Positions 36,588-45,617 of a stretch of DNA of 64,000 nucleotides are shown piece after piece. A program made the position numbers and the translations under genes. Source of the stretch: Bacteroidales bacterium (GTDB taxonomy: Bacteria > Bacteroidota > Bacteroidia > Bacteroidales > UBA3824); the NCBI GenBank assembly GCA_017541145.1, contig JAFXZT010000156.1, positions 43,114 to 107,113 on the forward strand, read 5' to 3'. The stretch's first letter is position 1, and every line of letters starts with the position of its first letter. The notes below the pieces were generated by a model. The model did not search any database. It was not told the DNA's origin and saw only the letters and a list, made by a program, of their open reading frames with translations.

Positions 36588-36965
36588 ATGGAAAAATTTT
36601 TTAGAGAAGAAACAGAAGATTCACCAGAAATAATATTTGATCCGGAAGGCGGTGTTTTCAAAATCTCAAAGATTTCAGTTCCTGAAAACGCTTTGGATTT
36701 CTATAAACCCGTTTTGGATTGGATCAAACAATATGCTGAAGAACCTAACGTACAGACTCAGTTCGATTTCGACCTCGAATATGTTAACACTGCGTCGAGT
36801 AAACAAATTATTCAGATTATTCTTTTACTCCAGAAAGTGGCTGAAAAGGGTGATGTGAAAGTACGTTGGTATTACGAATCTATCGACGAAGACATGAGAA
36901 CACTTGGCGCACGTTACAAAAAACTCGTTAATGTGCCGTTTGAACTTGTGGAAATTGATGAATAA
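36588..36965 (+). CDS. siaC: SiaC-like phosphoprotein (DUF1987)
   Basis: 125 residues, full length for the DUF1987/SiaC family. Thr68 in EYVNTASSKQI occupies the place of the Thr that SiaB phosphorylates in Pseudomonas aeruginosa SiaC. FDPEGGVFKISKISVPENA near the N-terminus is also family-typical. In Pseudomonas unphosphorylated SiaC activates the diguanylate cyclase SiaD and SiaA dephosphorylates SiaC; neither a PP2C phosphatase nor a GGDEF gene is in this window, so the target here is unknown. It probably forms one transcript with the SiaB-like gene, possibly with ftsZ. Confidence 0.85.
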   Translation: MEKFFREETEDSPEIIFDPEGGVFKISKISVPENALDFYKPVLDWIKQYAEEPNVQTQFDFDLEYVNTASSKQIIQIILLLQKVAEKGDVKVRWYYESIDEDMRTLGARYKKLVNVPFELVEIDE

Positions 36966-37017
36966 ATTCGCTGTTGATATTTTTTTTTCAACACCGTTTG
37001 CTCCGGAAATATTACAT

Positions 37018-37059
37018 ACAAAGCCATAGAGAGAATTTTTTTTCTTTCTATGGCTTTGT
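37018..37059 (+). terminator. Hairpin after siaC-like gene
   Basis: Arms ACAAAGCCATAGA and TCTATGGCTTTGT (13 bp) with a T-rich loop; only a weak T tract follows. It probably ends the dcw-sia transcription unit. Confidence 0.7.
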
Positions 37060-37071
37060 GTATTTAGTTGT

Positions 37072-37538
37072 GTGCGTGAATTGGCTGATGATTTGGATAT
37101 TGAGATGTCTTTTATTCATGAATTGTTAGTTGGTGATTCCTTTTTTTGCGGAATAGGAACACAATTTTGTGTTAAGACGGATGACTCTCGCTCACATTTG
37201 TCAAAGGAACTTTTGTGGGAAAACGATGTTGAGACTGATTCCGCCTATTATATTTATTCCCCAATTATATAAGATTTTGCCCTAATTTTCAATATGAGAG
37301 TTTTTATTGTGGTCAGGTAAGTTTTCTGTATAGTGATTATCAGCCGGAAGAAATTTAGTGGAATTTCAGAGACGGACAGTCATCTGACGTGTTAAATCCC
37401 ACACATATCTATTATTCTGAAGGGAAATATGATATGTGTATTTAAGTCGAAATGCCGTATGTTAATACATATACTCTTACTCGTGGTGTAGAGGTGTTAG
37501 GAAAGTTGTTGTCTCCCAAAATTTTAATCGTAGATTGA
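37072..37538 (+). pseudogene. Decayed PKD-domain surface protein fragment
   Basis: A 66-codon open stretch (37072-37272, no good start) ends in a stop. After a frame change the DNA reads CPNFQYESFYCGQVSFLYSD, TAG (37356), WNFRDGQSSDVLNPTHIYYS-EGKYDMCI, TAA (37443), VEMPYVNTYTL, ending at 37538. The pattern W-N-F-x-D-G...NPTHxYxxxGxYxVC is the core of a PKD domain, common in secreted Bacteroidetes proteins, but two in-frame stops and a frameshift break it. No signal peptide or C-terminal sorting domain is present. This is a relic of a larger, mostly deleted gene. Confidence 0.68.
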
Positions 37539-37588
37539 AATTAATTTGTTCTAATTTTGTTGAACATACGCCTGTTTTATTTCCTTCA

Positions 37589-39301
37589 TTACCTGCAATA
37601 GTAATAATACCAATAAGTATCGCCAAACATCGCTTTCAACTTCTTGTCTTTGTCTGATTCTTTACTTGTCATACCATTGAGAAAAGCTTTGAATTTCAGA
37701 GTTGTATTATCATTTTTATTCAACTCTTGTTTTGCTTGGTTCGATTTGTCTTCCATTATTTGTATATACTTATACTCGTAGATGTGTGTTAGCTGTTGAT
37801 ACTCATCAAAATTGTCGCCTAAAAATTTGTTCAGACGTTCCACATCCTTGTTGAGCAACAGATTGGCTATATAATAACAATTTAGTTTTGCATTGTCTTG
37901 ATTGTTCGCCAACATATAGTAAAACAAATCTGTAGTATTTTCTGAACTGAAAAAGAAATCATATTGAAATTCCAACGGTTTGATTTTCCATTCATTAAGT
38001 GGTTCTACTTTCGTCGGGTTTTTAATATATTCTTCCGCTCTCATTGCCCATTTCCTATAGAATGTAGTTGACTCTAACTTTTTCAGATAGCGTATTGCCA
38101 AGGGTTTGTTACCCTGAATTATCGCAACTTCTGCAAGTCGTTTATATTGACGTCCGCTCTTTTGAAACGTGTTGCAACATTCCATCGCATCTATCGCAAG
38201 ACGTTCTGCCGTGTTTGCCATGCCCAATCGGAAATATATCTCACTGTTTACTATGATTTTCTTTTGACTGTCTATCTTTGATGACGCAAGACCTTCCGAC
38301 CCCGATTGACTATAGTTAAACATCTTGTTCAACAGCAATCCCTTCTCATTGAGAGCAAGATTCAAATAACACATCGTAAGCGGATGTCTAATTTCCCTGC
38401 TGTCGCATTCTGAAATTATCAAGCCCCATTGTTTCAATCTTACCATGCGGTCTATCTTGTAAAACAACATATTTTCGCTGTCGTAACGCATTATCATCGA
38501 GCCCAATATCAATCCTAAACCAACTATCAATATCCCGTAACTCACTTTGAAGTTAGAAAATAGAAACTTCAGCTTGCATATTACAAATATTATAACAAAT
38601 GTCATAATCATAACATACCAAATAACGGCAGGTTTGTCTTGAAATCTGTTGAAGTCAACTCCCTCAAAAACGTTTCTCAAGCTATCGTCTTGCATTATGT
38701 ATTTTGTTAACAAACTGCTGATAACCAATATCAACGAATTTACAATCAACAACTTCCAAACCTTGGTATCAAAGAATCTTATCGTGGTTGACACAATATA
38801 TATTACTGTGCCCCAGCCGCCGGTCAACCAATATACAGCAATTGTCAACAAACTCAATATAATCTTATTCTCAGTAATATACGAAAGCCTTAACAACACT
38901 ACTGATAAATATATCGCAAAAATACCGTTGAAAATGATGTTGACTTCTGTTAACGGCATGTAAAAAACTCCCGCAGCTATTACGCTCAAAATTTTGGCTT
39001 GATTATTATCAGCTCCGTTTTTTACAAATACTTTATTCAACATCATTTGCAAACTGCAAATCATCGCCGTAAGAATCAATACAGTAGGTACGGGATACAT
39101 GAAAAACTGTAAAACGAAGCTCCCGACATAATCACTAAAACCTCCCGGACGCAACATCGTATCTTTCAAATAATCAGTTGTCAACATAAATATCTGTAAC
39201 CCTTCTTGATACGCGTACATCGGATTGTAGATAAACAGTGTACTCAAGATTACAAATAATCCGGTTAATATTGTCGGGTATTGATTTTTATTTATTTTCA
39301 T
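37589..39301 (-). CDS. DUF6057-like polytopic membrane protein
   Basis: About 570 residues. The N-terminal ~290 residues hold around eight to nine membrane helices, with the start MKINKNQYPTILTGL. The C-terminal ~270 residues are hydrophilic and helical, with TPR-like pairs (for example EIYFRLGMANTAERLAIDAM and YKRLAEVAIIQGNKPLAIRY). This layout matches the DUF6057 proteins of Bacteroidales, of unknown function. The ATG at 39301 is preferred over an earlier in-frame start because the first helix begins right after it. It is divergent from the PD40/CXXCH lipoprotein gene, a pairing suggestive of a shared role. Confidence 0.75.
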   Translation of the reverse strand: MKINKNQYPTILTGLFVILSTLFIYNPMYAYQEGLQIFMLTTDYLKDTMLRPGGFSDYVGSFVLQFFMYPVPTVLILTAMICSLQMMLNKVFVKNGADNNQAKILSVIAAGVFYMPLTEVNIIFNGIFAIYLSVVLLRLSYITENKIILSLLTIAVYWLTGGWGTVIYIVSTTIRFFDTKVWKLLIVNSLILVISSLLTKYIMQDDSLRNVFEGVDFNRFQDKPAVIWYVMIMTFVIIFVICKLKFLFSNFKVSYGILIVGLGLILGSMIMRYDSENMLFYKIDRMVRLKQWGLIISECDSREIRHPLTMCYLNLALNEKGLLLNKMFNYSQSGSEGLASSKIDSQKKIIVNSEIYFRLGMANTAERLAIDAMECCNTFQKSGRQYKRLAEVAIIQGNKPLAIRYLKKLESTTFYRKWAMRAEEYIKNPTKVEPLNEWKIKPLEFQYDFFFSSENTTDLFYYMLANNQDNAKLNCYYIANLLLNKDVERLNKFLGDNFDEYQQLTHIYEYKYIQIMEDKSNQAKQELNKNDNTTLKFKAFLNGMTSKESDKDKKLKAMFGDTYWYYYYCR

Positions 39302-39709
39302 TTCTGTTTGTTCTGTGTTTTTACGTTGTTGATTGAAAATTGCTGTGGTCTTCACGACTCTTTCAATTTTTTTTAAATCTCACTGAATAAAACGAATTAA
39401 ACAAAATGTTTTACAATGAATTTCATCAAACAAATGCTACAAGTGTCGGCAAATTTTTAACAAATCCGCAAAAAATTGTTTTATTCGTAAAATTAGAATT
39501 CAACTTGTTGAATTTTAATTTATTAGTAGTGATTTAAAAATTGTTTCATTTGTTAAATTCGGTGTTAAATGAAATCGTCGTGTAGTTTCCATGTTTCCGT
39601 TTTTTTACGGCAGGCAAATATAGTGGTTTTTCTGTAAAAAAGGTTGATAAATACTCGTTCATGTCAAAATTTCTCACTAATATTGTGCTCTCAAAATTAT
39701 CCGTTGATT
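39302..39709. other. 408-base divergent intergenic region, no gene seen
   Basis: AT-rich, with no supported ORF. It must carry the promoters of both flanking genes, but no exact TAnnTTTG with good spacing was found. The best plus-strand candidate is TAATATTG at 39678-39685, with one mismatch. Confidence 0.5.
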
Positions 39710-41167
39710 ATGAAACCCTTTTGTTTTTTACTTACACTTTTTATAATTGCAGCTTGTTCTGATGCTCATTACAATGAAATTCAAGTAGATAGCAAACCTT
39801 CTTTGTATCCCGATTATATCGATGTTACCATTCCGAAAAACATCGCACCGCTCAATTTCACTACATCGTCATACGATTCGTTGCAAGACATCTCTGCCGA
39901 TATTCAATTACCCGACGGCAGTTTGTATTCTTATAACGGTGATAAGTATATTGATATCCCGGAGTCTGACTGGAAACACATCCTAACCTCTGCTGCCGGA
40001 AACGCTATCAATATTAAAGTGTCAGAAGTGAAAAACTCCAAGAAATACATCTACAAGGCTTTTACAATAAATATTGCTGATTCTGAGATAGATTCGTTTC
40101 TTAGTTACCGACTTATAGCACCCGGTTACGAGATTTTTACAAGAATGGGTATCTACTGTCGCAACCTTACCAATTTCGACCAAAACACAGTGATTGACAA
40201 TCGTTTGATAAATGCCAATTGCGTCAACTGTCATTCCTTTTGCGCGGGAAATCCTCAGTACAGCTCGTTGCATATTCGTGGCGACCTCAATAGCACTGTA
40301 ATCCGTAGCGGTGGAGATTTTGGCGTATATCGTGCTGTTACAGATAAATACAAATTAAACTGTGTCTACCCTTATTGGCATCCCTCAGGAAAATTTGTGG
40401 CATATTCGCAAAACAATACAATGCAGTCATTTCATGCCGGCGACCCCAACCGTGTGGAAGTTTACGACGCTCAATCCCGTGTTGTAATATATGATATCGA
40501 CAACAATAAACTGTTTACCAATGATATGATAAATGATACCACAACATTTACCACCGAGCCGTCGTTTTCTCCTGACGGCAACTCGTTGTATTATACCACT
40601 TGCAAGTCAACGGATGCTAACTTGTTTACTAAAAAATTATATTACGACATCTGTAGAATTGATTTTGATGCTACAAACCGAGAATTCTCTCAAAACGTTG
40701 ACACGCTTGTAAAAGTATCATCCGATTCCATGACAACAGCTTTCCCGCGCCCCTCTTACGATGGCAAATACCTGTTGTTCACAAAGTTTAATTACGGACA
40801 ATTTGCAATCTGGCACAAGGAAGCCGACCTTTGGATGCTCAATCTAAAGACCAAAGAAACCTATCCTCTTACCTTGGCTAACAGTCCGGATGCAGAAAGT
40901 TATCATACATGGTCAAACAATTCAGAGTGGATAGCCTATGAGTCGCGCCGTGACGACGGATTGTACACCCGAATATATATCGCTCACATCAATTCAGAAG
41001 GTAACGCCGACAAAGCATTTCTCTTGCCGCAAAAACATCCCGATTACAATCGCAGTTTGATGTACAGTTACAATGTACCGGAGTTTTCCAAAACCGAATT
41101 TACAATCAACAAATCATTATTGGAGAGCCGGTTGAAGAGCGGTGACAAAATACAATTCGGTGATTAA
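39710..41167 (+). CDS. PD40/TolB-like beta-propeller lipoprotein with a CXXCH motif
   Basis: 485 residues. Signal peptide with lipobox (IIAAC, then SDAH), so probably lipid-anchored. Near residue 163 it has CVNCHSFC, a CXXCH heme-binding type motif. The rest contains PD40 repeats of a TolB-like propeller: PYWHPSGKFVAYSQN, PSFSPDGNSLYYTT, PRPSYDGKYLLFTK and WSNNSEWIAYESRR. Proteins with this mix are often called cytochrome c biosynthesis or PD40 domain proteins in Bacteroidales; whether the single CXXCH binds heme is not known. No cytochrome maturation genes are nearby. The ATG at 39710 is chosen because the signal peptide starts there. Confidence 0.8.
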   Translation: MKPFCFLLTLFIIAACSDAHYNEIQVDSKPSLYPDYIDVTIPKNIAPLNFTTSSYDSLQDISADIQLPDGSLYSYNGDKYIDIPESDWKHILTSAAGNAINIKVSEVKNSKKYIYKAFTINIADSEIDSFLSYRLIAPGYEIFTRMGIYCRNLTNFDQNTVIDNRLINANCVNCHSFCAGNPQYSSLHIRGDLNSTVIRSGGDFGVYRAVTDKYKLNCVYPYWHPSGKFVAYSQNNTMQSFHAGDPNRVEVYDAQSRVVIYDIDNNKLFTNDMINDTTTFTTEPSFSPDGNSLYYTTCKSTDANLFTKKLYYDICRIDFDATNREFSQNVDTLVKVSSDSMTTAFPRPSYDGKYLLFTKFNYGQFAIWHKEADLWMLNLKTKETYPLTLANSPDAESYHTWSNNSEWIAYESRRDDGLYTRIYIAHINSEGNADKAFLLPQKHPDYNRSLMYSYNVPEFSKTEFTINKSLLESRLKSGDKIQFGD

Positions 41168-41171
41168 GAAA

Positions 41172-41640
41172 AAAGAGGACTGTTTATTAATTTTAATCGC
41201 GAGTCCAGCCCTCTTAAAGTAAAACAATTTAAAATTTTTTATGCTAATGAAATGAAATATCTTGTATGTATTGTCATTATCTGTGGCAAATACAATTTGT
41301 TGTCTAAGTAAAAGGGAGCTGTTTATATAAAAAATATATCGTAATATCGCAGCCCTCTAAATAAATAGTCTACTAAATTTTATCTTGTTAAAATGGAAAA
41401 AAATCCTACAAGTTGCATTTCCCGGTAACACTTTTAGTTACCAAGAAAAAGAGGGCTGATTTTTTATTTATCGCGAGTTCAGCCCTCACATACAATTAAT
41501 CGTGTTTTAATAAACAATTAAATGCAATCATTAATGAAAAAAAATCTTTCTTAAATTGTTATTCTCATTGGCAAAATACAAAACACTGTTCAAGAAAAAA
41601 GGAGGGCTGCAAAAAATTAGCGCATCACAGCCCCCTGAGC
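41172..41640 (-). repeat. Array of four related terminator-like hairpins
   Basis: Four copies of a GAGGGCTG...CAGCCCTC stem lie at 41172-41215, 41311-41359, 41446-41487 and 41595-41640; the left arms are 139, 137 and 152 bases apart. On the minus strand each is followed by a T-rich tract (CTTTTTTCTT or similar), so each looks like an intrinsic terminator of minus-strand transcription. Three loops share CGCGAGT or similar before the right arm. The copy at 41595 is the terminator of the 41662-42369 gene. The AT-rich spacers of copies 1 and 3 resemble each other and the 3' end of that gene. Confidence 0.75.
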
Positions 41641-41661
41641 CATAGTTTATTAATCTTTTAA

Positions 41662-42369
41662 TTAAAAAAATGAAGTAATCTTTCTTTCTTGAGTGTTGTG
41701 TCTTAAATTCAATGCCTTGTCGTAAAGACCGTTGACAACTCTGATAAAATCATCTTCCTTGCCTTCAGTAACAATATTTACGGCGTTGACATATTCTACA
41801 AATTCGTACCATGCCTTGCGTACAATATTACGTGTTTTGAGTTTTTGCCCTTTCAAAGTTTCGCAGCACTCGGCACGCTCATTATACAACACCTCATATC
41901 GTGATAAGTGTACCGAAACCTTTTTTACAAGTTTGTAGATATTCAGTCTTACCAGATATTCCGGATTTAGCGACAGCAAGTCCTTTATCAAGATGTCCAT
42001 TTTTGCCATCTTAATAAAATTATTGTCCGCCTTGTGAATAACATGTTTTGCCAAAGCCTTTTGTACGGCTTCTAATTCTGCCTTATAGTTATTATACTCC
42101 ATCTCCTGCGCATATCTCACAAAAGTTTTTATCCAGTAATAATTACTTAGACACTTTCGCTTCAATGCGTTGAGTTCGTCGGTAATACCATTAGGCATAC
42201 GCTTTTTCATAGCCAAGATATAATCCTGACTTGCTTTTAATATTTTGCTGACCTTGTCAGCATTTACGTCTTCGGTAAGCAATTTCGTTGCTTCTCCGGC
42301 TTGTGAGATGAAGAAAATGATTTCTTTGCTCCTCAGTCTCACAAGACTTTTAAAGATTATTGTTCTCAT
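41662..42369 (-). CDS. Hypothetical helical protein (DUF6261-like)
   Basis: 235 residues, predicted almost wholly alpha-helical, soluble and basic, with no signal peptide. The layout (N-terminal FKSLVRLRSKEIIFFISQ, C-terminal region ending in a short helix with VNGLYDKALNLRH) resembles the DUF6261 family of Bacteroidetes, but I hold this only tentatively. It has a good promoter 100 bases upstream, a small perfect hairpin (AGAGCA-TT-TGCTCT, 42408-42421) in its leader, and a strong terminator directly after. Three degenerate copies of its 3' end plus terminator seem to follow. Confidence 0.6.
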   Translation of the reverse strand: MRTIIFKSLVRLRSKEIIFFISQAGEATKLLTEDVNADKVSKILKASQDYILAMKKRMPNGITDELNALKRKCLSNYYWIKTFVRYAQEMEYNNYKAELEAVQKALAKHVIHKADNNFIKMAKMDILIKDLLSLNPEYLVRLNIYKLVKKVSVHLSRYEVLYNERAECCETLKGQKLKTRNIVRKAWYEFVEYVNAVNIVTEGKEDDFIRVVNGLYDKALNLRHNTQERKITSFF

Positions 42370-42467
42370 AATTCTGTAATTTAATATTGTTGTAAAAATA
42401 ATTTAATAGAGCATTTGCTCTGTATTCTTTCCGATATTTATTTATATTATAAATATCAAATTCACTA

Positions 42468-42499
42468 CAAATATACAAAAAATAATTCAATTATGCAAA
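42468..42499 (-). promoter_or_regulatory. Promoter of the DUF6261-like gene
   Basis: Minus strand TTTG (42496-42499), a 20-base spacer, TATATTTG (42468-42475): a full match to the Bacteroidetes consensus, with a leader of about 90 bases. Confidence 0.7.
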
Positions 42500-43070
42500 T
42501 TCAACTATGTTATTTGTATACAAAATACCTATGTTTTTATGGTTATAATAGTAGATTTTTGCTCAAAAAATGTACTTAGAAGTATCTGTAGACGTGATAT
42601 GTTAAAAAAGATTAAATTATAAATTTTGTCGTGACTTTCTTTGAAGTTTTTCGTATAAGATAGTAATTTTTATAAAGGTTCATCATTAAGAATGACGTTG
42701 GAAAATTACATTTTACTTGGGGTCGCGGTCATAATTCCCAGGGTAATTGCAGCCGTGACTTGATGTAATTTTTGTTTTTCCCAAGGGAATTTTTATTTTT
42801 AACCGGTGTTATCATCATAAATTCCATGGTAATTACGGTGCTGAATCTTTGTTACATATTAAATCACCTTGGTGAAAGGCGTATTGATGTGGGATAACGT
42901 GACGGGTTGCGTTGTCAAAATGTACGCAGTCTGAGGCATTGTTTAAATTATTGATAATTTTAGGTCGCTTTGGTATTAAAGAATAGTGAATTCTGATATT
43001 AATATGTTTTTCGTTCCCCATTCTTTTTTATCTTTACGGCTGAAATAAAACACTTATTATAACAATTAAA
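42500..43070. other. 570-base intergenic region with three quasi-palindromes
   Basis: No convincing gene. It contains AATTCCCAGGGTAATT (42733-42748), the related AATTCCATGGTAATT (42820-42834) and TCACCTTGGTGA (42864-42875). A near-consensus -7 box TATCTTTA (43029-43036) for the next gene ends the region. A 62-codon minus-strand frame (42833-43021) lacks any supporting signal. Confidence 0.5.
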
Positions 43071-44111
43071 ATGAAAAGATATTTCTCTTTATTAGTTGCG
43101 ATGTTCGTAACTATTAGTACTTGGGGTCAGGTAGTAGATGCAATCCCGGGTCAAAAATGGCACAATTTAACTTATTTGACAGTTGTTGACGATGCAGATA
43201 ATCTCATCGATGTTCTTAGTTATCTTCTTGACAGTGCCCAAACTTCTAAATCGATGTGTGTGGAAGTAGCTTCGGATTTTCAGGCAGAGAACCGTGGTCT
43301 TTGCGGTAACAAAATGGGTGTAGTGGTTCAGACTACTGTTTATAATAATCAGTTGTTTTTGAACAGAATGCCTAAATTTTCTTCGGTTTCGGGTTCTATT
43401 GATTCTAAGTACAACTCGATTCCGCAGGTACTTGATATTCGTGCCAACATCTCTTCTGATTACAGTCAGTACAGCGATGTTGTTTACGTAGCATTGTCGG
43501 CTGCAAGATTTGCCGATTACAAAGAGCAGCTCTTGACTTTTGCCGAAGGTATCAAGAAAGATGCTGATGATTTTGCGGTGTCAAGACTCTACTATTCGAT
43601 TATCAGAGCTGTGTCGGTAAATATGACAGCCGGTGCTTTGATTGATGAAGAATTAGTAAAGAAAGGTGCACCTTTAACTAAGATTTTGATTGAACACGGT
43701 GAGCCGTTTAATCCTTTGCTTGTAGATTCTGAGTGTGAAAAGCTTCTCAAATCAAAAGCCTTTGATTATTCGTTTGTGAAAAACGAATGGAATACAGCAA
43801 AGTCAAAATATGTAGATATGAACGAAGCTGATACATTGAAAATCGCAGCTGAAGCCGGAAATGCTTATGCACGTTTGAGATATTATGCGATACTTAACAA
43901 CAATCCGGGTGTTGCATACAAAACAGCTTTCGCCAACGAGCGTATGAAGAGTTTGGGCTTTGAACAACGTCGTATGGATTTCTATTCTTGCGCTGTTAAC
44001 TATGCTCTTCAATGCAAAAATCAGGACGTGGCTCATGTTCTTATGAAAAGCAATCCTTTCGTAAAGATGGAAACCACAGGTCAGCAAAAGGTACGAGTAG
44101 GAGGTTTGTAG
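43071..44111 (+). CDS. Hypothetical secreted protein
   Basis: 346 residues. A signal peptide (MKRYFSLLVAMFVTISTWGQ, cleavage expected near residue 20) is followed by about 320 residues without membrane segments or recognisable enzyme motif. The second half has helical repeats (for example AYARLRYYAILNNNPGVAYK), vaguely Sel1/TPR-like. No lipobox, so it is likely periplasmic or secreted. Codon bias is moderately strong. It is a single-gene unit with a -7-like box upstream and a hairpin 100 bases downstream. Confidence 0.7.
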   Translation: MKRYFSLLVAMFVTISTWGQVVDAIPGQKWHNLTYLTVVDDADNLIDVLSYLLDSAQTSKSMCVEVASDFQAENRGLCGNKMGVVVQTTVYNNQLFLNRMPKFSSVSGSIDSKYNSIPQVLDIRANISSDYSQYSDVVYVALSAARFADYKEQLLTFAEGIKKDADDFAVSRLYYSIIRAVSVNMTAGALIDEELVKKGAPLTKILIEHGEPFNPLLVDSECEKLLKSKAFDYSFVKNEWNTAKSKYVDMNEADTLKIAAEAGNAYARLRYYAILNNNPGVAYKTAFANERMKSLGFEQRRMDFYSCAVNYALQCKNQDVAHVLMKSNPFVKMETTGQQKVRVGGL

Positions 44112-44614
44112 ACCGCTTTTACATCTTTATTGAAAGAGCAATTAATATAAAGTGCGAAATTTCAACACTCATATAGTCTGTTTATAAATTATCATAGTTT
44201 TTTTAGTTGTAATGCCGGTTGGGTATTTTCCCTTAGCCGGCATTGGTTATAAATAAGGCGTCGTAATATTGAGAGTTGAAATTTTGTTATATAATTACGG
44301 TTACAATATTATTTTGATTGAAAAAGAAATTGCGATATAGTTGATACAACAATTACGATATTTGCGGAAAAATTTGATATTTTCAGTCAAAAAAAAATTG
44401 AAAAAAATAAGTAACGGTTAGTATACTATTTCAGAGGGTAAAAACCTTTGGTATTGATACACAATATTTTCCGAAAATAGTTTTAAGTAAATTTTTTATA
44501 AAAAGCGATTTAACGGAAAATTAATATATGGGTTTACCAATCAGATTATCAATAAATTACAACGATAATAAAGAAAAATTTTAGGATTTGACTAAAATTT
44601 TTTCACAAAACTTA
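44112..44614. other. 500-base AT-rich gap upstream of the str operon
   Basis: Holds one hairpin with arms AATGCCGG/CCGGCATT (44211-44244), probably the terminator of the secreted protein gene. The remaining ~370 bases up to the str promoter are AT-rich with no ORF or RNA structure that I can support. Confidence 0.55.
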
Positions 44615-44644
44615 TTGATAATCCATGAAAAAACATTAACTTTG
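44615..44644 (+). promoter_or_regulatory. Promoter of the str-S10 ribosomal supercluster
   Basis: TTG (44615-44617), a 19-base spacer, TAACTTTG (44637-44644); the rpsL ATG is 36 bases further. Confidence 0.75.
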
Positions 44645-44679
44645 CGTCTCAAAATGTATTAATTTCAAAGATAAGAGAA

Positions 44680-45057
44680 ATGCCTACAATTCAACAGTTA
44701 GTAAGAAAAGGTAGAAAGACCATTACTGTAAAAAGTAAGTCTCCAGCATTAGATTCTTGTCCACAGAAGAGAGGTGTATGTGTACGTGTATACACAACAA
44801 CTCCTAAGAAACCTAACTCTGCAATGCGCAAAGTTGCCAGAGTAAAGCTTTCTAACTCTAAGGAAGTAAATGCTTACATCCCGGGAGAAGGACACAACTT
44901 GCAGGAACACTCAATTGTAATGGTACGTGGCGGTCGTGTTAAAGACCTCCCTGGTGTACGTTATCACATCATCCGCGGTACATTGGATACAGCAGGTGTT
45001 GCAAATCGTGGACAGCAGAGATCTAAATACGGTGCTAAGAAACCTAAGAAAAAGTAA
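44680..45057 (+). CDS. rpsL: 30S ribosomal protein S12
   Basis: 125 residues. S12 sits at the decoding centre and controls translation accuracy. The conserved loops [12 protein letters not shown] and [13 protein letters not shown] are present with the lysines of the streptomycin-sensitive form, so no target-site resistance change is seen. First gene of the str operon, preceded by a strong promoter. Confidence 0.98.
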   Translation: MPTIQQLVRKGRKTITVKSKSPALDSCPQKRGVCVRVYTTTPKKPNSAMRKVARVKLSNSKEVNAYIPGEGHNLQEHSIVMVRGGRVKDLPGVRYHIIRGTLDTAGVANRGQQRSKYGAKKPKKK

Positions 45058-45086
45058 ATCATTTAATTGATTAGTTAAAAAAACAA

Positions 45087-45563
45087 ATGAGAAAATCAAA
45101 ACCAAAGAAAAGAGTGATTCTTCCAGATCCGGTTTACGGCGACGTGCTCGTAACTCGTTTTGTCAATGACATGATGTTGGATGGAAAGAAGAGTGTAGCT
45201 TTCAAAATTTTCTACAAGGCAATGGAACTCGTTGGTGAAAAAACAAAAGAAACCGGCAAAACTCCTACCGAAGTATGGAAGAAAGCTATGGAAAACATTA
45301 CTCCAGACGTTGAAGTTAAGTCTCGCCGTGTAGGTGGTGCTACATTCCAAGTACCTACCGAAATCCGTGCAGACAGAAAAGAATCTATCGGCGTTAAGAA
45401 CTTGATTAAATACGCTCGTCTTCGCTCTGGTCACTCTATGGCTGAAAAGCTTGCAAACGAAATCATTGCAGCATACAATGAAGAAGGTGCAGCTTTCAAG
45501 AAGAAAGAAGATACTCACAGAATGGCAGAAGCTAACAAAGCTTTCGCATTCTTCAGATTCTAA
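45087..45563 (+). CDS. rpsG: 30S ribosomal protein S7
   Basis: 158 residues. S7 nucleates assembly of the 3' major domain of 16S rRNA and lies at the E site. Recognised by [30 protein letters not shown] and [19 protein letters not shown]. Between rpsL (29 bases) and fusA (54 bases), as in other str operons. Confidence 0.98.
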   Translation: MRKSKPKKRVILPDPVYGDVLVTRFVNDMMLDGKKSVAFKIFYKAMELVGEKTKETGKTPTEVWKKAMENITPDVEVKSRRVGGATFQVPTEIRADRKESIGVKNLIKYARLRSGHSMAEKLANEIIAAYNEEGAAFKKKEDTHRMAEANKAFAFFRF

Positions 45564-45617
45564 GACATTTTTTAATTTTTAAACAATTAATCTATTTAGC
45601 TGGCAAATTTAAAGAAA

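Noticed and set aside
42833..43021. 62-codon minus-strand frame
   Set aside because: No promoter, poor composition, and it overlaps the palindromic region; no related protein recognised.
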